A stretch of DNA of 64,000 bases from Histoplasma ohiense (GCA_017607445.1 JAEVHH010000003.1:1984001-2048000); one strand, 5' to 3'. Shown: positions 25,701 to 38,583, counted from the stretch's first letter. Numbers and translations are program-made. Notes: generated by a model from the sequence alone, not told the origin.

Positions 25701-26460
25701 TGCAGAACAGATCTCACAGAGAATATAGACAAAAAAAATACTACTCAGATATTTAAGAAATGATGAGAAAGTCAATCTTCAACAGATCTATATATTTTCT
25801 CAGATGAATCAGAATAGATTCTTGACAACAGCAGATGAATAAGTTATGACTTTATAGTCTATCAGAGAAATAAAGAACTGATCAGCTTCTCAGCTGCACT
25901 GAGCTCTATATTATATATCTTCAACACTGAAACAGCTGACATCTGCTGTGTATTAGAGTGTGTGATGAAGCTTCTACTCTGTGTCACAGATGACAGCATC
26001 AGCTTTCAGATCTGACTCTATCTTGACAACATCTCAATCATCTGAAGTATACAGAGCAGTGCAGCAGTCTTCTCAAACTGAGTCTACAGCTGCTGCCACA
26101 AGCTTCTCAGACAACATAATATGAGTCTGAAATGAGTCTCTGAGCATATGAAAATAGAGAACAATGAGAAAGCAGACTGTCTGATTAAATAAACAGTCTC
26201 ATCTACTGTAGTCTCAGTCTATAAACTCAAGATCATATCCACAGTCAGTGAAGTCTGCACAGTGACCAAGCAGCTCAGTCAAGAAACAGAGTGAGAGTGA
26301 TGAAACAGAGTCTGTGAAAAGCTTTCTGACTGATATCAGAGCTGAAGATTCAGCAGACTGACTGTGAAATATTAAATGAAGATCTCTTCAGAGCTCAGTA
26401 TATCACAGCATGCTCTTCACTGCTGATTTATACTTCACTTCTCTTATGAAGACTTCTTCT
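22790..26460 (+). pseudogene. LINE-2 ORF2 (endonuclease, reverse transcriptase, RNase H)
   Basis: The C-terminal part of an exonuclease-endonuclease-phosphatase domain is visible at 23430-23560 (HTANHVIDFIFF, then CDSDHQSI with the SDH motif). RT follows at about 24200-25300: NVQSVFDAV near 24610 and YTDD at 24867-24878 in FDYTDDLN, intact. RNase H lies at about 25840-26190, ending in IENNEKADCLT with its final Asp. A terminal Cys/His motif (CICEHNKSSEYLIL) is near 26510. Frames are broken throughout, mainly by TGA. Boundaries are approximate. Confidence 0.8.
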
Positions 26461-26789
26461 GATATCACAGATGCTTTCAGCATGCAGATGCAAGACTCAT
26501 CTGTATCTGTGAACACAACAAAAGCTCAGAATATTTGATACTTTGTTGATACTTACAGAAACACTTTTCTCACTGACTCAAAATATCAGCAGCACAGTCA
26601 CACAACTGAGCAACAGCTGTTGTCTATCTAGAGTCTCTGATCTCTACAGATTTTATAGAACTGCTTGACCACACACAGTTCTACACACAGTACTGCATGA
26701 GATAACACAGTCATTTGAGTACACATCATCTGACAGCCCCCCACAGCAGTTTCAAGTCTATACAGACAGTACAGATAGCACAACATTCA

Positions 26790-27005
26790 GTACAACTGAT
26801 TCAATCAGTACAATAGACTCAATCAATGCAATCAGTACAAACAGTACAATCAGTTCAATCAGTACAATTGACTTAATTGATTCAATTGATACAAACAGTA
26901 CAATCAGTTCAATCAGTTCAATCAGTTCAAACAGTACAATTGATACAATCAGTGCAATTGATTCAATCAGTTCAATCAGTTCAATCAGTTCAACTGATGT
27001 GAATG
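26790..27005 (+). repeat. minisatellite with tcaatcagt-type 9-bp units in LINE-2
   Basis: A run of nonamers of the type tcaatcagt, acaatcagt and acaattgat, with a unit order different from LINE-1. Confidence 0.85.
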
Positions 27006-27690
27006 ATTAAATCAGTATAATTGACTCATCTGTTTCAACTAGCTGTGGTGTAATCAGTACAGTCTGTATACTGACTCAGTTGACATGCTCTCAACTACAG
27101 ATATATACTTTTCTTCTCTCTTCTCACTGCTCTCTCTGTCTCTCTTCATTTCTTTTCTCTCACAATCTTCTTCAATGCTCTCTTCTCTTTCTTTCTCTGA
27201 GTTTGTGCTGAGTTATGTGACTGCAAGATGTCACAGAGAGCACAGTCTTTTCTTCACTTTTCTTTTTATTTTTCTTTTCAGAACACTTTTTTTTTCTCTT
27301 TTCTTTTATCTATCTCATCTGTCTTTTCTCTACTGTTAGAAGCACAGACAGTTCTTGAATCAACTGAGAGAATTATCTCTCTTCATTCACTATAAAGCCT
27401 TTCAGACACAGCAGCAGCAGTTCTCTCAGAAACCATACTATAATCCCACCATGAATGATCATATATCAGATCAGAAGTGAATGTGCAGCTCAGTAAAATC
27501 CTTTTCAACAAGCTGAGTTTTCTCAAGAATTGCCATCTGAATTCTGTTTTCTTTCTCTCTGTGTATATAGAAATCTCTTTAGCATAGCATATCTTCATGC
27601 CCTTTGAAAGGCTTCTGAAACACAGACACCGCCCGTGTTTTTCTCTGGAATGTTAAATCAATACAAACAAACAAAATATGAAATGATTAG

Positions 27691-28157
27691 TGAGATATTG
27701 TTACATCTGTTTTCACATGATATCATACATTCAAAAAGTGTGACCAACATTGTCTCCACAGCAACTTGGAGAGTATCAAGAGTAGAATACTGAAAGTGAT
27801 ACTTCTCTCCATCAATCTCTCAGACAAGACATGCAAACACAGTCTTGAGAAAAATGAAATTCTCAGACTTCTGATAATAACAGATTTTATAGATAGTTTC
27901 TACTTTCATATCAGTATCTAATGTTATCAAAAAATGTTACTTTGAATTTCATACTCTGCTTATTCATTTTTTTCATACAAGGATGGGGGTTGCACACCTC
28001 TCACACAGCACAGTGAGCATTGAGATGCTGTTTATGATGATGAGCTCAGACTGCTTTTCACTCTACCACTTGCTGCTCATATGCTGTCTTGCAGAAAGCA
28101 GCAGTTGTTGACATTGCTCTCTGATGAGAGATACTCTTATCACAGGTCATTTTTTTT
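27691..28157 (-). pseudogene. hAT-1a gene X (antisense accessory ORF), interrupted by LINE-2
   Basis: This is the counterpart of 47094-47700 in hAT-1b. It is read on the minus strand from about 28157 (start region on the complement of ttttttattggag) to the LINE-2 insertion at 27690, and continues at 20988-20850, where ILTVRNIRLMMKITEGLSSN is encoded. Function unknown. See the hAT-1b copy for the uninterrupted frame. Confidence 0.45.
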
Positions 28158-28733
28158 ATTGGAGAGAGAGAAGGAATTGAAGAGCAAGAGAGGAGAAATC
28201 AGAGAGTGAGAGAGAATGAATGCAGAGAATAGATGTGTAGATTTCAGAGGAAAAAGAACAGAGACTTGTAATGATGAATTTACTAGATAGAATCAATTAA
28301 TCAATCAGTATTCATTCACAGAAAACATTGAGATATTCATATTGCTTTTAATAGTTAACATACTGCTGCAGAATTATGATTGATTAGAGAGAGAAGAGAG
28401 AAAGAACAAAGAAAAAGAAAAACATGTGTGAATGTTAAACTGAGAGATTGTATATGCAAATAATCTCTATAGCAACAAAGAAACATCTCATCTGCATTCA
28501 GCTATAATATAACTTGCAGAGTGCATACAGCATGCAATATCAACAAATAGCATAAAAATACAAACAGTGTTGCTATGAGATATGTAATTTCTCATAACAT
28601 ATAGAAGTAGATTTTCTTTCTTCTTGAATTCTTTGATATATCTCTGTTCTTTTCATCACATTTCTGTGTGGATAGTAACTTATAAAAAGAATATATTATT
28701 TTCTCTAGAAATCTTCATTATTATAATTAGAAC

Positions 28734-29639
28734 ATGTTTTTCTTCTTCTCTTCTGCTGAAAACATGTCTGCCCCCCTCTCTAAGAAACATTTGATGGCTC
28801 TGCATACCATCAAGACACATGAGCACCACCATCATCTTGAGAAGGAAGAGAAAGAATCCTTCAAGTGTGGAGAGACTGATCACAAGACACATCATATTGT
28901 CTTGAAAAAACTCTGTAATGAAGTAGATTGATAACAATTTTGGGTAACACTTCTGCTGAAATTTGACTAATATTATGAAAGGAATGATGCTGATGGCTCA
29001 ATGTGTGAGAAGTTGAAGAAGAAAGCAGTGAAGTTGCTCATGCAGCAGCACTGAGATCAGAAGCACTCACAGAAATGATTTGAAATCAAGATAAAGAGAA
29101 AGAGAGCTGAGATGATGACAGCTGTGAAAAAGCACTGTCAGAAGAAGATTGAAAATGTGTTTGTCTGAGAAACAAAGAAGTTCAAACTGATAGATTGTAT
29201 TTTGAATATATTCATTGATAACACTTTTTGATAACAATTCTGTTGTTTAATTGATTAGCAGACTTCTGAAAAGAATCAGAGCATTGAGGCCTTGTTTAGA
29301 TCTTGTATACACTCAATGATTCAGAACATTGAGAAGGCAGCATTGCTTTCTGAGCACATTAATTTACTTGCTGCAGAGATAGAATCTGAGACAGCAGATC
29401 AGAAGATACAGAACTTTGAAGCTCAAATGAATTTGATGAAAAGAGAGAAGAATTCTTTCTCATCTGAGAAGATAGCTGAGAAGGATTTTGAGATGATTGT
29501 TTTCTTGAATGAGAAGAAGAAGAAGAGAGAGAAGAAGAAAGAGAAGAATTGAATTGTGAAGAATGAAGAGAAAGAGAAAGAGAAGAAGAAGAAGAAGAAG
29601 AAGAAGAAGAAAGTCAAAGAAGAAAAGAAAATGATCTAA
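28734..29639 (+). pseudogene. hAT-1a gene Y (accessory gene, Cys/His and coiled-coil)
   Basis: The first part (28734-28931, MFFFFSSAENMSAPLSKKHL start) is open for 65 codons and has Cys/His residues (FKCGETDHKTHH). Later segments read MQQHWDQKHSQK-like sequence with TGA stops. The last open segment (29292-29552) encodes a coiled coil (AALLSEHINLLAAEIESETA) and a Lys/Glu-rich tail, ending at TAA 29637-29639. Two gaps between coding segments (about 28935-28975 and 29215-29265) look like short introns: they begin ggtaac or follow ttgataac and end in AG after an A-rich branch-like motif. Copy 1b has the same arrangement (45586-46497). Role unknown; it lies upstream of and in the same direction as the transposase. 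Confidence 0.55.
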
Positions 29640-29660
29640 GAAAAAATTTTTTTTTTTACA
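29400..29660 (+). repeat. (GAA)n purine tract in gene Y
   Basis: agaagaagaag-type triplet repeat near 29575-29615, next to a short T tract. The inverted equivalent is at 45600-45720. Confidence 0.8.
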
Positions 29661-31352
29661 TGTTTGTTTTTTAATATTTTTGTTAAATTAATTGTATTAT
29701 TATCTGTCAGAGATTACAAATTTTTTATTTGATATTTTACATTATGCAATTCTTTGTTGTGAGAATATATTATTGTAGTGATATTATGCTCATGATATAT
29801 ATATATATATATATGTGTATGTATACTGTAAGGTGTGTGTGACTTTACATATAGTATCAGTAAACAATGAAAGGTGATAAATTCATACTGCAGAATTGTG
29901 ATATATTAGAGATAGATAATATATCTAATGAATCAACTTTTTGATATTTATAAACCTTAATAATATCTTTAATATTTTAATTATCATTCTTTTCTATTTT
30001 ATCATAATTTTGTTGTTGTTTATAAATATATTCTACTATTGTTCTAACCAATTAGAGTGGGTTAATGAAAAGAGAGTAAAAAAAAACTCAACAAATTTCT
30101 TAACTTTATTATTCTCAGAATTCATTCCACACATAATTTCTCATCATTTATATTCATCATGGCAACTTCAGCAATTGCTGAATCAGGGAATTCATCACCT
30201 TCTTTAATGAAGATTCAAGATCTTATAGAAATAAGAGTGAATCAAACAATTTATATTGTTTACAAATTCTCACAAGATGAGCTCTTTCAAGTCTGATGAA
30301 TGCACACTTTTTTTTTTCTTGGTGATGAAAAACAATGCAATCTATGGAAAAGCCAGTATAGACAATAAAAAGATCTATAAAAAAACTTTCAACAAGTTGC
30401 TGTGAAGATCACTGAAGAGCCATTTCTCTGCTGTAATCATTGCAACTCCATACAAAAACATTCATTCTGGAGTGGACATGGATCAGAAGAAATCACACAA
30501 CATTTGAAATCTGCTGATTGTCTACAGTTTAGAGAAAAATATCAGAATATTCTTCATGAACTGATACTTATATCATCTACTCTCATTAATAATAACAATA
30601 TTTGGTAACACTTATGTACTATTTTGCAGGAAAACATGTGAAAACAACAATGAACTGATGCTGATCTTTCAATTTCAACTCTTTCATCAGACAACTTTCA
30701 AGAACAACTTCTACATCTATGTATATTCTTGAATCTTCCACTGTGTGCTGTTGAAAACTCGGAATTTTGAACTTTACTTCAAATGCTTAATTTATATATT
30801 CAAATTCCTCATTGATTCAGTCTTCACTCTTTTCTGAATACATATTACAACAATGATATGCGACAACTTGGACTTCTGTTGAAGAAACAACAGAAGATAT
30901 CACTGACAGTGAATGTATGAACAAACATCAACAATCTATTCTTTTTGAATACAGTTTGTTATTTTATTGATGAGGATTGAAATTATAAAGAGAAATTGAT
31001 TGGCTTTGAACAATTGAAGAGCAGTCATACAGATAAATATATGACTGATATTCTCATGACAATCATTAAAAATGATTACTGAGATATTTTGTCAGATCTT
31101 CTTGCAATCATGACAGACAATGCAGCAAACAACTTGATCATGATGCAGAGTCTGAAACAAAAACTGGTATTGTATAGATGAAATAGTAAATATGAATATA
31201 TTCTCTATATTGCATATGTTATTCAGTTTGTTGTTCAAGCATTGATTAAAGGCCTGGATATTGAATCTGAAAACACAGAACTGATCAGTTGTTTTGATGA
31301 GAATGATGTTGAAATTGTTACTCACATCACATTCTCATCAACCCTTTGCAAG

Positions 31353-31420
31353 GTAATGATATTTGATAATGCTTCAGTGAAAATTGATCAATTTGCTAAC
31401 TATTTCATTATCTTTTTTAG
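31353..31420 (+). other. spliceosomal intron in hAT-1a transposase
   Basis: GTAATG donor, a gctaac branch-like motif 20-25 nt before the acceptor, and a tttttag acceptor. Removal joins TLCK to ICHIANAIS in frame, restoring the hAT pattern. In hAT-1b the donor GT reads AT (43871-43872 on the complement). Confidence 0.8.
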
Positions 31421-32498
31421 ATTTGTCACATTGCCAATGCAATCAGTACTTCTCCCAAACAACAACAACAATTCCACAATATTCAAGCCACACACAGCTC
31501 AGTTTCTTCTCTTAATATGATATAAGATGTTCAAACATAGTGGAGTTCTATCTATAAGATGACAGTTCAAACACTTCAATTAAAAGATGCTGTGAATCAT
31601 TGAATTCAGAATTCTGAGCAAGAGAAGATTCATGCTCTGAAACTTTCTGATACAGAGTGAACACAGTTAAAATATATTGTTGAACTGTTGTTTATCTTTT
31701 ACAAAACAACAAAGACTGTGTCTATTACAGTAATATCAATGATGCAAGCTTCTTGATGAATATACAACAGTTTATTTACTCATTTGAAAACTCAGATGAC
31801 TCATGTATGAGAAGAGCAATTCTGAGATAGAGTTATTTCTGCAGCAATTGAAAGAGTTTGAGACAAACTTGCAGAGTATTATATGAGAATCAATCAATCA
31901 TTTGCTGATTACTATACTGTTGCTGCTGTACTTGATCCCTCTTGTTGAATCAATGCATATACTCTCAGGGATTGGATGGTGGAAAAACAACAAATCTATG
32001 TTGATATAGCTCAGACATACTACAACAACAACTATCAACAATATAAATAGAATAATACACAAATTGAAGAGTCAATAGAGCATGATTCTTTGATTAATAA
32101 CTTTGTTTTTTATAATACTCACTGAGATATTGATATTAATCTGTTACTAATATTTATTGATTAAGAATTTGCACTCATTGATTGCTGCTGAAAATCTGAG
32201 CAAATAAAATTCTTGCAATACTGAATTTGACTGCTATCTATATGATGATTCTGTTAATATCAAAGAAAAATCTATTTTAGATCTGTGGAGGATGATCAGC
32301 AGTCAGTATTCAACAATGATAATGATGGCATGTGATATTCTGACAATTCCATTGACAGAAGTTGGTATGAAGAGAAAGTTTAACTCAAGTTGAGATATTT
32401 GTCACTATCATTGTGATCAATTGCAAGGAGAAACTGTAAAGAAATTGATGATGATTAAGCATGAAAAAGAAAAAGAAATTGTTGATAAGAATTCTATT

Positions 32499-33031
32499 TG
32501 TGATGGATTAGCACTCATTAGTAATTATCTTACGCAATCAACTCCCCTCCTGCACCCGCTCATTCCTGGCTGTTGTGACCTCACATAATCCTCGATGTTC
32601 TTCCACTCCATGCTCCATGCTTGTGTAGTTTCTAACAATTCTTCTGTGTAGCTCTTAACATTCTTCCACTCTGTGCTCTGCACTCATATAGTCTCTAATG
32701 ATTCTTTCATATAGCTTCTAACATTCTCCCACTCTGTGTTCTGCACTCACATAGTCTCTAATGATTCTTCTGTGTAGCTCTCAATGATTTCTCCACCCCA
32801 CACTCCACATTTGTGTAGTTTCAAATGATTCTTACACATACCTCTTAATGTTCTTCCACTCCATACTCCACTGTGGAGTGGCTTCTGATATTCTTTCACT
32901 CTGAACTTTTCTCTATAAGAATTCTCTTTGTACAATCTTTTCTTCTGATTTCTTTTCTCTTTCTTTTCTTAATCAATTTGTAATCTGTATTAGAATAGTG
33001 CTAGATTGTTAATTGAAGTACACTCATTACA
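32499..33031 (+). repeat. 5' LTR of Gypsy-2b
   Basis: 533 bp with tandem units of about 62 bp. Its left part keeps CpG and CpC (cttacgcaatc, cacccgctc, cctcgatg) that are transitions in the 3' LTR. Confidence 0.95.
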
Positions 33032-33417
33032 TTATGAATTGATTCTTCTGTATTTAAGATCTGAGTGCCTCATTATTAGTTCTTACATCTGAGTGCATTG
33101 TTACCAGTTCTTACACCTGAGTGCATTGTTGACAGGCCTGAGTGCCTAGTCATTACAAGAGATTCCTCATGGGCCTGAGTGCCCCCATCATTAGTTATAT
33201 AGACTATTGTGTCTAAGCATTCAAAACACAATCAACTGTGTTCTATGAGGCCTGAGTGTCTATGAACTGTAACACTGTGAATAGTGTTCACAAAGAAGCT
33301 TGATCAAGCTTAGTGCTGCAACACTGTGAATAGTGTCTGTGAGAGAATCAAATGTCTACAAGTATTCCTTTTTCCTTTTTTTTTATATATTATTATTACA
33401 TGTTCTTAGACATCAAA
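33032..33417 (+). other. Gypsy-2b 5' leader with tandem repeats and a perfect palindrome
   Basis: Starts ttatgaattgattc, where the primer-binding site should lie. It contains repeated units with tctgagtgc (33060-33200) and the perfect 16-bp palindrome AAGCTTGATCAAGCTT at 33296-33311, flanked by two copies of actgtgaatagtgt. The same palindrome is at 8809-8824 and 59462-59477. Confidence 0.75.
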
Positions 33418-34431
33418 ATGAACTATGAACAATTCTACAAACACTCATCACATCTGAACATTGTGGATGATAACTTAGATCTATGAAGCATTCTTCAGCA
33501 GCAGATGCTACAGATGACTGAATTGCAACAACAACTTGCTGAGATGAGCACTTCTGTATTCACTGTTTCTTCTACACCCACACCTCACAAAAAGCCTTCA
33601 AGAGAGAAGCTTTCAATCCTTGACAAATATGAGAGAGACCTAGCACTCTACCTCATATGAAAGTCAAAAGCAAACACCAAATTGAACATTGATGAACAAG
33701 CAATAGACTCACTATTCAATCAAGTGTGGTATATCCATAGCAGATTGAATGATGACACATTAGCAAAATTTCAACTCTGAATGAGTCATTGTCAGAACCA
33801 TCAGTGTACATCAGAGCTAGTCTTTCAACAACTCAACTCCCTCTTTTTTGATTCTACACTTCAAGTCAAGATGTTGAACTGACTTAATCAAACTTATCAG
33901 ATGAATGTTGTGTTGGCAATTTATCTTTCTGAATTTGATCACAAACTTCTAGAAGCAGATGAGCAAGACTGAAATGATGCTGTCAAGATCAATATATTGT
34001 TCAAGAACTTGAACTTTCAGTTGTATAACTGAAGTATAGAGCATCTGAAGCTCTCAACATACAGTGAATTCTGTGCTAATCTTTATCTATTGAACAACAA
34101 TCTGTCTCAGTTCTGCACACTTCAAAATCACAGAGAATTCTACTGAATAAATGTGTACACTTCAAACCACTCTGCAGCATCCTCTGCCTCTGAATCAGAA
34201 TCAATGAACTGAGTCTCACATGTAAACACAAGTTGTCTGAGAATTCTCAACATCTCAGAAAAGATCACTGCTGATCAAATTGTCAGAGAAGTCTGCATAT
34301 GCTGTGACAAGCCAGAGCACTTTGTAAATCAATGTCCAAATGCAATTGCTCTGAGTAAACCTTCCACACATGTAAACACTGTGTCATCTGTGGATAGACA
34401 AGAACAGGGAAAAGATGAGCTCTCACTCTAA
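33418..34431 (+). pseudogene. Gypsy-2b gag
   Basis: 1014 nt, ATG at 33418 (MNYEQFYKHSSHLN) to TAA at 34429-34431, the same length as in the other two Gypsy-2 copies. Gag-like core: EKLSILDKYERDLALYLIW-type segment near 33605, FNQVWYIHSRLNDDTL near 33715. A CCHC knuckle (CICCDKPEHFVNQC) is encoded near 34295-34335. TGA stops interrupt it. Confidence 0.85.
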
Positions 34432-34484
34432 AATATAAATGAGAGCTTAAGAAGCAGAAAGCTAGCTGAAGATTCAAGCAGAAG

Positions 34485-37400
34485 ATGCAAGTGAACACAA
34501 TTATAATCTCTGTCATTGTAAATAGCTTAGTCAATGTATGAGCAATGATAGACAGTGGTTTTCTTCACTACACTCTTATAGACACTCAGCTGGTTGAGAA
34601 GCATAAGCTTCAGTGTATTCTCTTTCTCAAACTGTGTAAGCTCAGTGAATTTGACAGCCCCAGAGGATCCACCTTCTACAATATGATAAGATTTAATGTC
34701 AACATAGAAGAACATGAGAAAAAGAATATATACACATACAAAATACAAGACCTTGAGTACAATTTAATGCTCAGTCTATCATAGCTCACAGAATTTGAAA
34801 CCTTGTTGAATGCACACAACTGCTGCCTTATTTTCTCAGAAGATGACTGTGTTTACAAGAAGAATGTTGATAGAACCACTGATCTCACTCAGATATCAGC
34901 AGAAGTGTACAAACTACTAACTCATCAAGTGCATGAGAAGAAGAATATTCAAGTGTTCACTGCTAGCATAACAGATATCAAAAAAGTGTTAGAAAAGCTA
35001 GAACTCAAAGACCCCAAGAAATCATGCAAGAAACTACTCAAATCATATAAAGACTTTACAGATATGTTCAACAAGAAAGAAGCTGAAAAGCTTTCTTCTC
35101 ACTGAGAACCCAGTATAGATCATACAATCAAGCTCATCAAGAAAGATGATAAGAATCTGCAATCACTCTGAGATTCTCTCTACAATATATCACACAATGA
35201 GCTTCTCATTCTATGAAAAACACTCAATGAACTACTGAACAAAGGCTTCATTTGTGTTAGCAACTCATCTGCTGCAGCACTTATACTGTTCACAAAGAAA
35301 TCAGAAGAAGGCTTACAATTCTGTATTGACTACTGAGAACTCAACAAGATTACACAGAAGAACTGATACTCTCTTTCACTCATCAATGAAACACTCAAAT
35401 GAATAGAAAAAGCAAAATGATTTACAAAGCTTGACATCTCTGTGGCCTTCTATAAGATAAGGATTAATGAAGATGACAAATGGCTAACCACTTTTTGTAT
35501 GTGTTACAGATTATATGAATGGACAGTGACCCTCTTTGAATTAGCAAACATCTCAAGCATATTTCAGAAATACATTAACTGAGCTCTATAAGATCTGCTC
35601 AATAAGATCATCTCAGTATACATGAATGATATTCTGATCTTCATCAATGAACTGCTCACTGAGCACTGCAAGCACATACAACAAATGCTTGACCATCTAT
35701 GAAAAGCTGAACTACAAGTGAACATTGACAAATGCAACTTCAAGATCAAGTCTACAATCTATCTAGAATTCATCATCAAAGCTGAAAAAGATGTACACAT
35801 GAATTCTAAGAAGATGGAAGCAATTCTCAACTGAGAGACATCAGTCTCAGTAAAAGAGACTAGAAGCTTTCTAGAATTCATCAACTTCTACTGAAGATTC
35901 ATCAAAGACTTCTTCAACATTGTATGACCACTGATGAATCTGACTCAGAAAGACACTGTATTTCAATGGACTGATGAAGCAGACACAGCATTCAAAAAGC
36001 TGAAGTGTATGTTCACAAGCACTTCAATGCTGCAATCATTCAATCTGAATAAGCATACAATTCTTGAAATGAATGCCTCAGATTATGTAGTAGATGAGGC
36101 ACTGATGCAATATGATAATGAAGATGTTCTACAACTCTGTGTCTTCATCTCAAAAAAGATGTCATTCACTGAATGCAACTACAAGATCTACAACAAGAAG
36201 CTTCTAGTGATTATACAATGTCTCAAAGAATAAGAGTTCAAACTTATGAGTGTTGAAAAGTTTGAGATTGTTACTGATCATAAGAACTTAGAGTACTTCA
36301 CAATCATTTATAAACTCACTGAAAGATATATGCATTGGTCATTGTTTCTTAGCTGTTTTTCATTCACAATTCATTATCAATCTGAAGTAGAGAATACTCT
36401 TGTGGATGCTCTGTTCCACTAAGAACAAGATATGCCATCTGATGACTTGAATGACAGATGGAAATATTAAGAGCATTGATTAATCAAGTCTGCAATTATA
36501 GAAAGTTCTATACAATCAGATGAATCCCACATACATATCAACCAGTCCCAAGCTCAAGAACTCTCACTTGAAGAACAATGAAGACTAGCAGCAGAAGCAG
36601 ATGAATTCTGACAGCAAATCACTGAAGCTGTATGAAGTAAAGCATCTCAATTCCCCACAGATGTATATTCAAGAATGAATATCTCAGCATATTCAATTGA
36701 CAATGACAATCACTTACACTTTTGAGATAGACAATGAGTCCTCAATTCAGAATCTTTACAAACACAGATCATGCAAGAAATTCATGACTTGTTGATAACT
36801 GAGCACTCAGAATGCAAAATCATGTACAATATCATTACTCAAGAATTCTACTGATCAGATATGTTGAAAGACATACATCAGTTTGTATGCAACTGTGATT
36901 GCTGCAGCTCAGTGATGATATAATATGAACACTGAAAAGAGATGCTGAAGCCTCTATCTGTCTTCAATCAAACTTGATGTGATATAGCTATCAATTTTGC
37001 AGTTTTCTTATTCAAAAGCAGAGATTCTACAAACATTCTAGTCATTGTTGACTGACTCAACAAGAGTGTAATACTACAGCTCTGTGACAAAATGAATATC
37101 AAAGTAGTTGCAGATGCCTTCATCAGAAGCTCATTCTATTGTATACACAGTCTATCTTCATTCATTGTATCAGATAGAGACAGTCAATTCATCAGCACAC
37201 TCTGAGCCCATATATGTCAATTATTAAGAATTGAACAAAAGTTATCAACAGTGTACCATTCAGAGACTGATGAAGCTACTGAGAGAATGATACAAATGAT
37301 AAAGAACATTCTTCATAAGTTCTGCAATTATACACAAAACAACTGAAACAATCTACTGCCACACACTGAGATTGTGATTAACAGTTGAGATTTCATCACA

Positions 37401-38063
37401 ACAGATGTAAATCTATTCTTCCTTCTACACAGATACAACTTAGAGATTCTGAACTTCTCTGAGACTTTCCAAGAAACTGTGTACACCCACAGCTTCATAC
37501 AGACAGCAGAGAATATCATGAGCAAGTTGAAGAAAGTCTGCAAATGAGCAGAAGCTTCAATGATCAGTGCTCAGCAAGATTACAAGAATCAAATGAACAT
37601 CAGAAGAAGTTCTGCAATCTGATATTATATAGAAGACAAAGTCTGACTGAATCTCAAGAACATAAGAATGAACCATCTCTTGTGTATACTAGATTATCAT
37701 CACATCAAATATACAGTGAAGAAAGTGCTAGACACATATGATTATTGACTCAACATCTCATCTGATATTCATGATGTCTTTCATACAAACCTGCTTCAAT
37801 TTGCAGCTGAGGATTCATTTCTCTCACAGAGAATCTTTGATTGACAGTCATCTGTCATTGTAGAAGAAGACAACAAACTCAAGTGAGAAATCAAAGCAAT
37901 TCTTGACAATAGAATCAATCATCACTGCTGTGAATATCTTGTCAAATGAGTAGAATACAATCATTCAATCTGGGAACTCACATCTGTCTTGAAGAACACC
38001 GCTGCTCTTGACATCTATGAGTCCTCACTCACCTCAATAGAGGGGGATAATGTGACAGATTAG
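34485..38063 (+). pseudogene. Gypsy-2b pol (protease, RT, RNase H, integrase, chromodomain)
   Basis: ATG at 34485, in the -1 frame relative to gag; that frame can be read upstream across the gag stop apart from TGA/TAG. Protease AMIDSGF near 34542. Open segments at 34545-34784 and 34803-35105. RT about 35200-35900 with YMND at 35619-35630 in place of YMDD. RNase H about 35960-36420 (DHKNLEYFT). Integrase zinc domain near 36780-36910 (CNCDCCSS), core with SDRDSQFIS (about 37170) and STVYHSETDEATERM. Chromodomain near 37900-38030 (CCEYLVK, IWELTSVLKN). The stop TAG (38061-38063) lies inside the 3' LTR. Confidence 0.88.
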
Positions 38064-38583
38064 TATTCATTAGTAATTAACTTATACAATCAACTCTTCT
38101 TCTGCACTCATTTATTTCTGACTGTTGTGATCTTGCATAATTCTCAATGTTCTTCTGCTCTGTGCTCTGTATTTGTGTAGTTTCTAATGATTCTTCTGTG
38201 TAGCTCTTAATGTTCTTCTGCTCTGTGCTTTGTGCTTGTGTAGTCTCTAACAATTCTTCTACATAGCTTCTAATATTCTTCTGCTCTGTGTTTCACACTC
38301 ATATAGTCTCTAATGATTCTTCTGTGTAGCTCTCAATGATTCCCTCATTTCATGCTTCATGCTTATGTAGTTTCTAACAATTCTTACACATATCTTTTAA
38401 TATTCTTTCACTCCACACTTCACTGTGAAGTGGCTTCTGATATTCTTCTGCTCTGAACTTTTCTCTATAAGAATCTTCTTTGTACAATCTTTTCTTCTGA
38501 TTTCTTTTCTCTTTCTTTTCTTAATCAATTCGTAATCTGTATTAGGATAGTGCTAGATCGTTAATCGAAGTACGCCCGTTACA
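38051..38583 (+). repeat. 3' LTR of Gypsy-2b
   Basis: 533 bp. The right end keeps CpG (gatcgttaatcgaagtacgcccgttaca); the left half is heavily mutated compared with 32499-33031. Confidence 0.95.

Larger units (their letters stand above)
20989..27676 (+). mobile_element. LINE-2: full-length Tad1-like LINE inserted in hAT-1a
   Basis: 6688 bp flanked by a 14-bp duplication, tataaaatgattag (20975-20988) and tatgaaatgattag (27677-27690), with one mismatch. The intact hAT-1b copy shows the empty site near 47555-47575. Layout: short 5' UTR, ORF1 with zinc knuckles, ORF2 (endonuclease, RT, RNase H), a minisatellite, pyrimidine-rich and A-rich 3' sequence, and an (acaa)n-type tail. It is a complete copy but its genes are full of stops. 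Confidence 0.93.
32499..38583 (+). mobile_element. Gypsy-2 copy 2b, full-length, inserted in the hAT-1a transposase
   Basis: 6085 bp with two 533-bp LTRs (32499-33031, 38051-38583) and a perfect 5-bp duplication ctatt (32494-32498, 38584-38588). The empty site is seen in hAT-1b near 42725-42735. Layout: LTR, 386-bp leader, gag, pol in the -1 frame, purine tract agaggggga, LTR. It is inserted in the same direction as the transposase, eighteen codons from its end. Confidence 0.97.

Noticed and set aside
29423..29617. Minus-strand Phe-rich ORF
   Set aside because: Shadow of the (GAA)n tract in gene Y.
34527..34748. Minus-strand ORF over the Gypsy-2b protease
   Set aside because: Shadow of the sense pol frame, which carries the recognisable protease motif.
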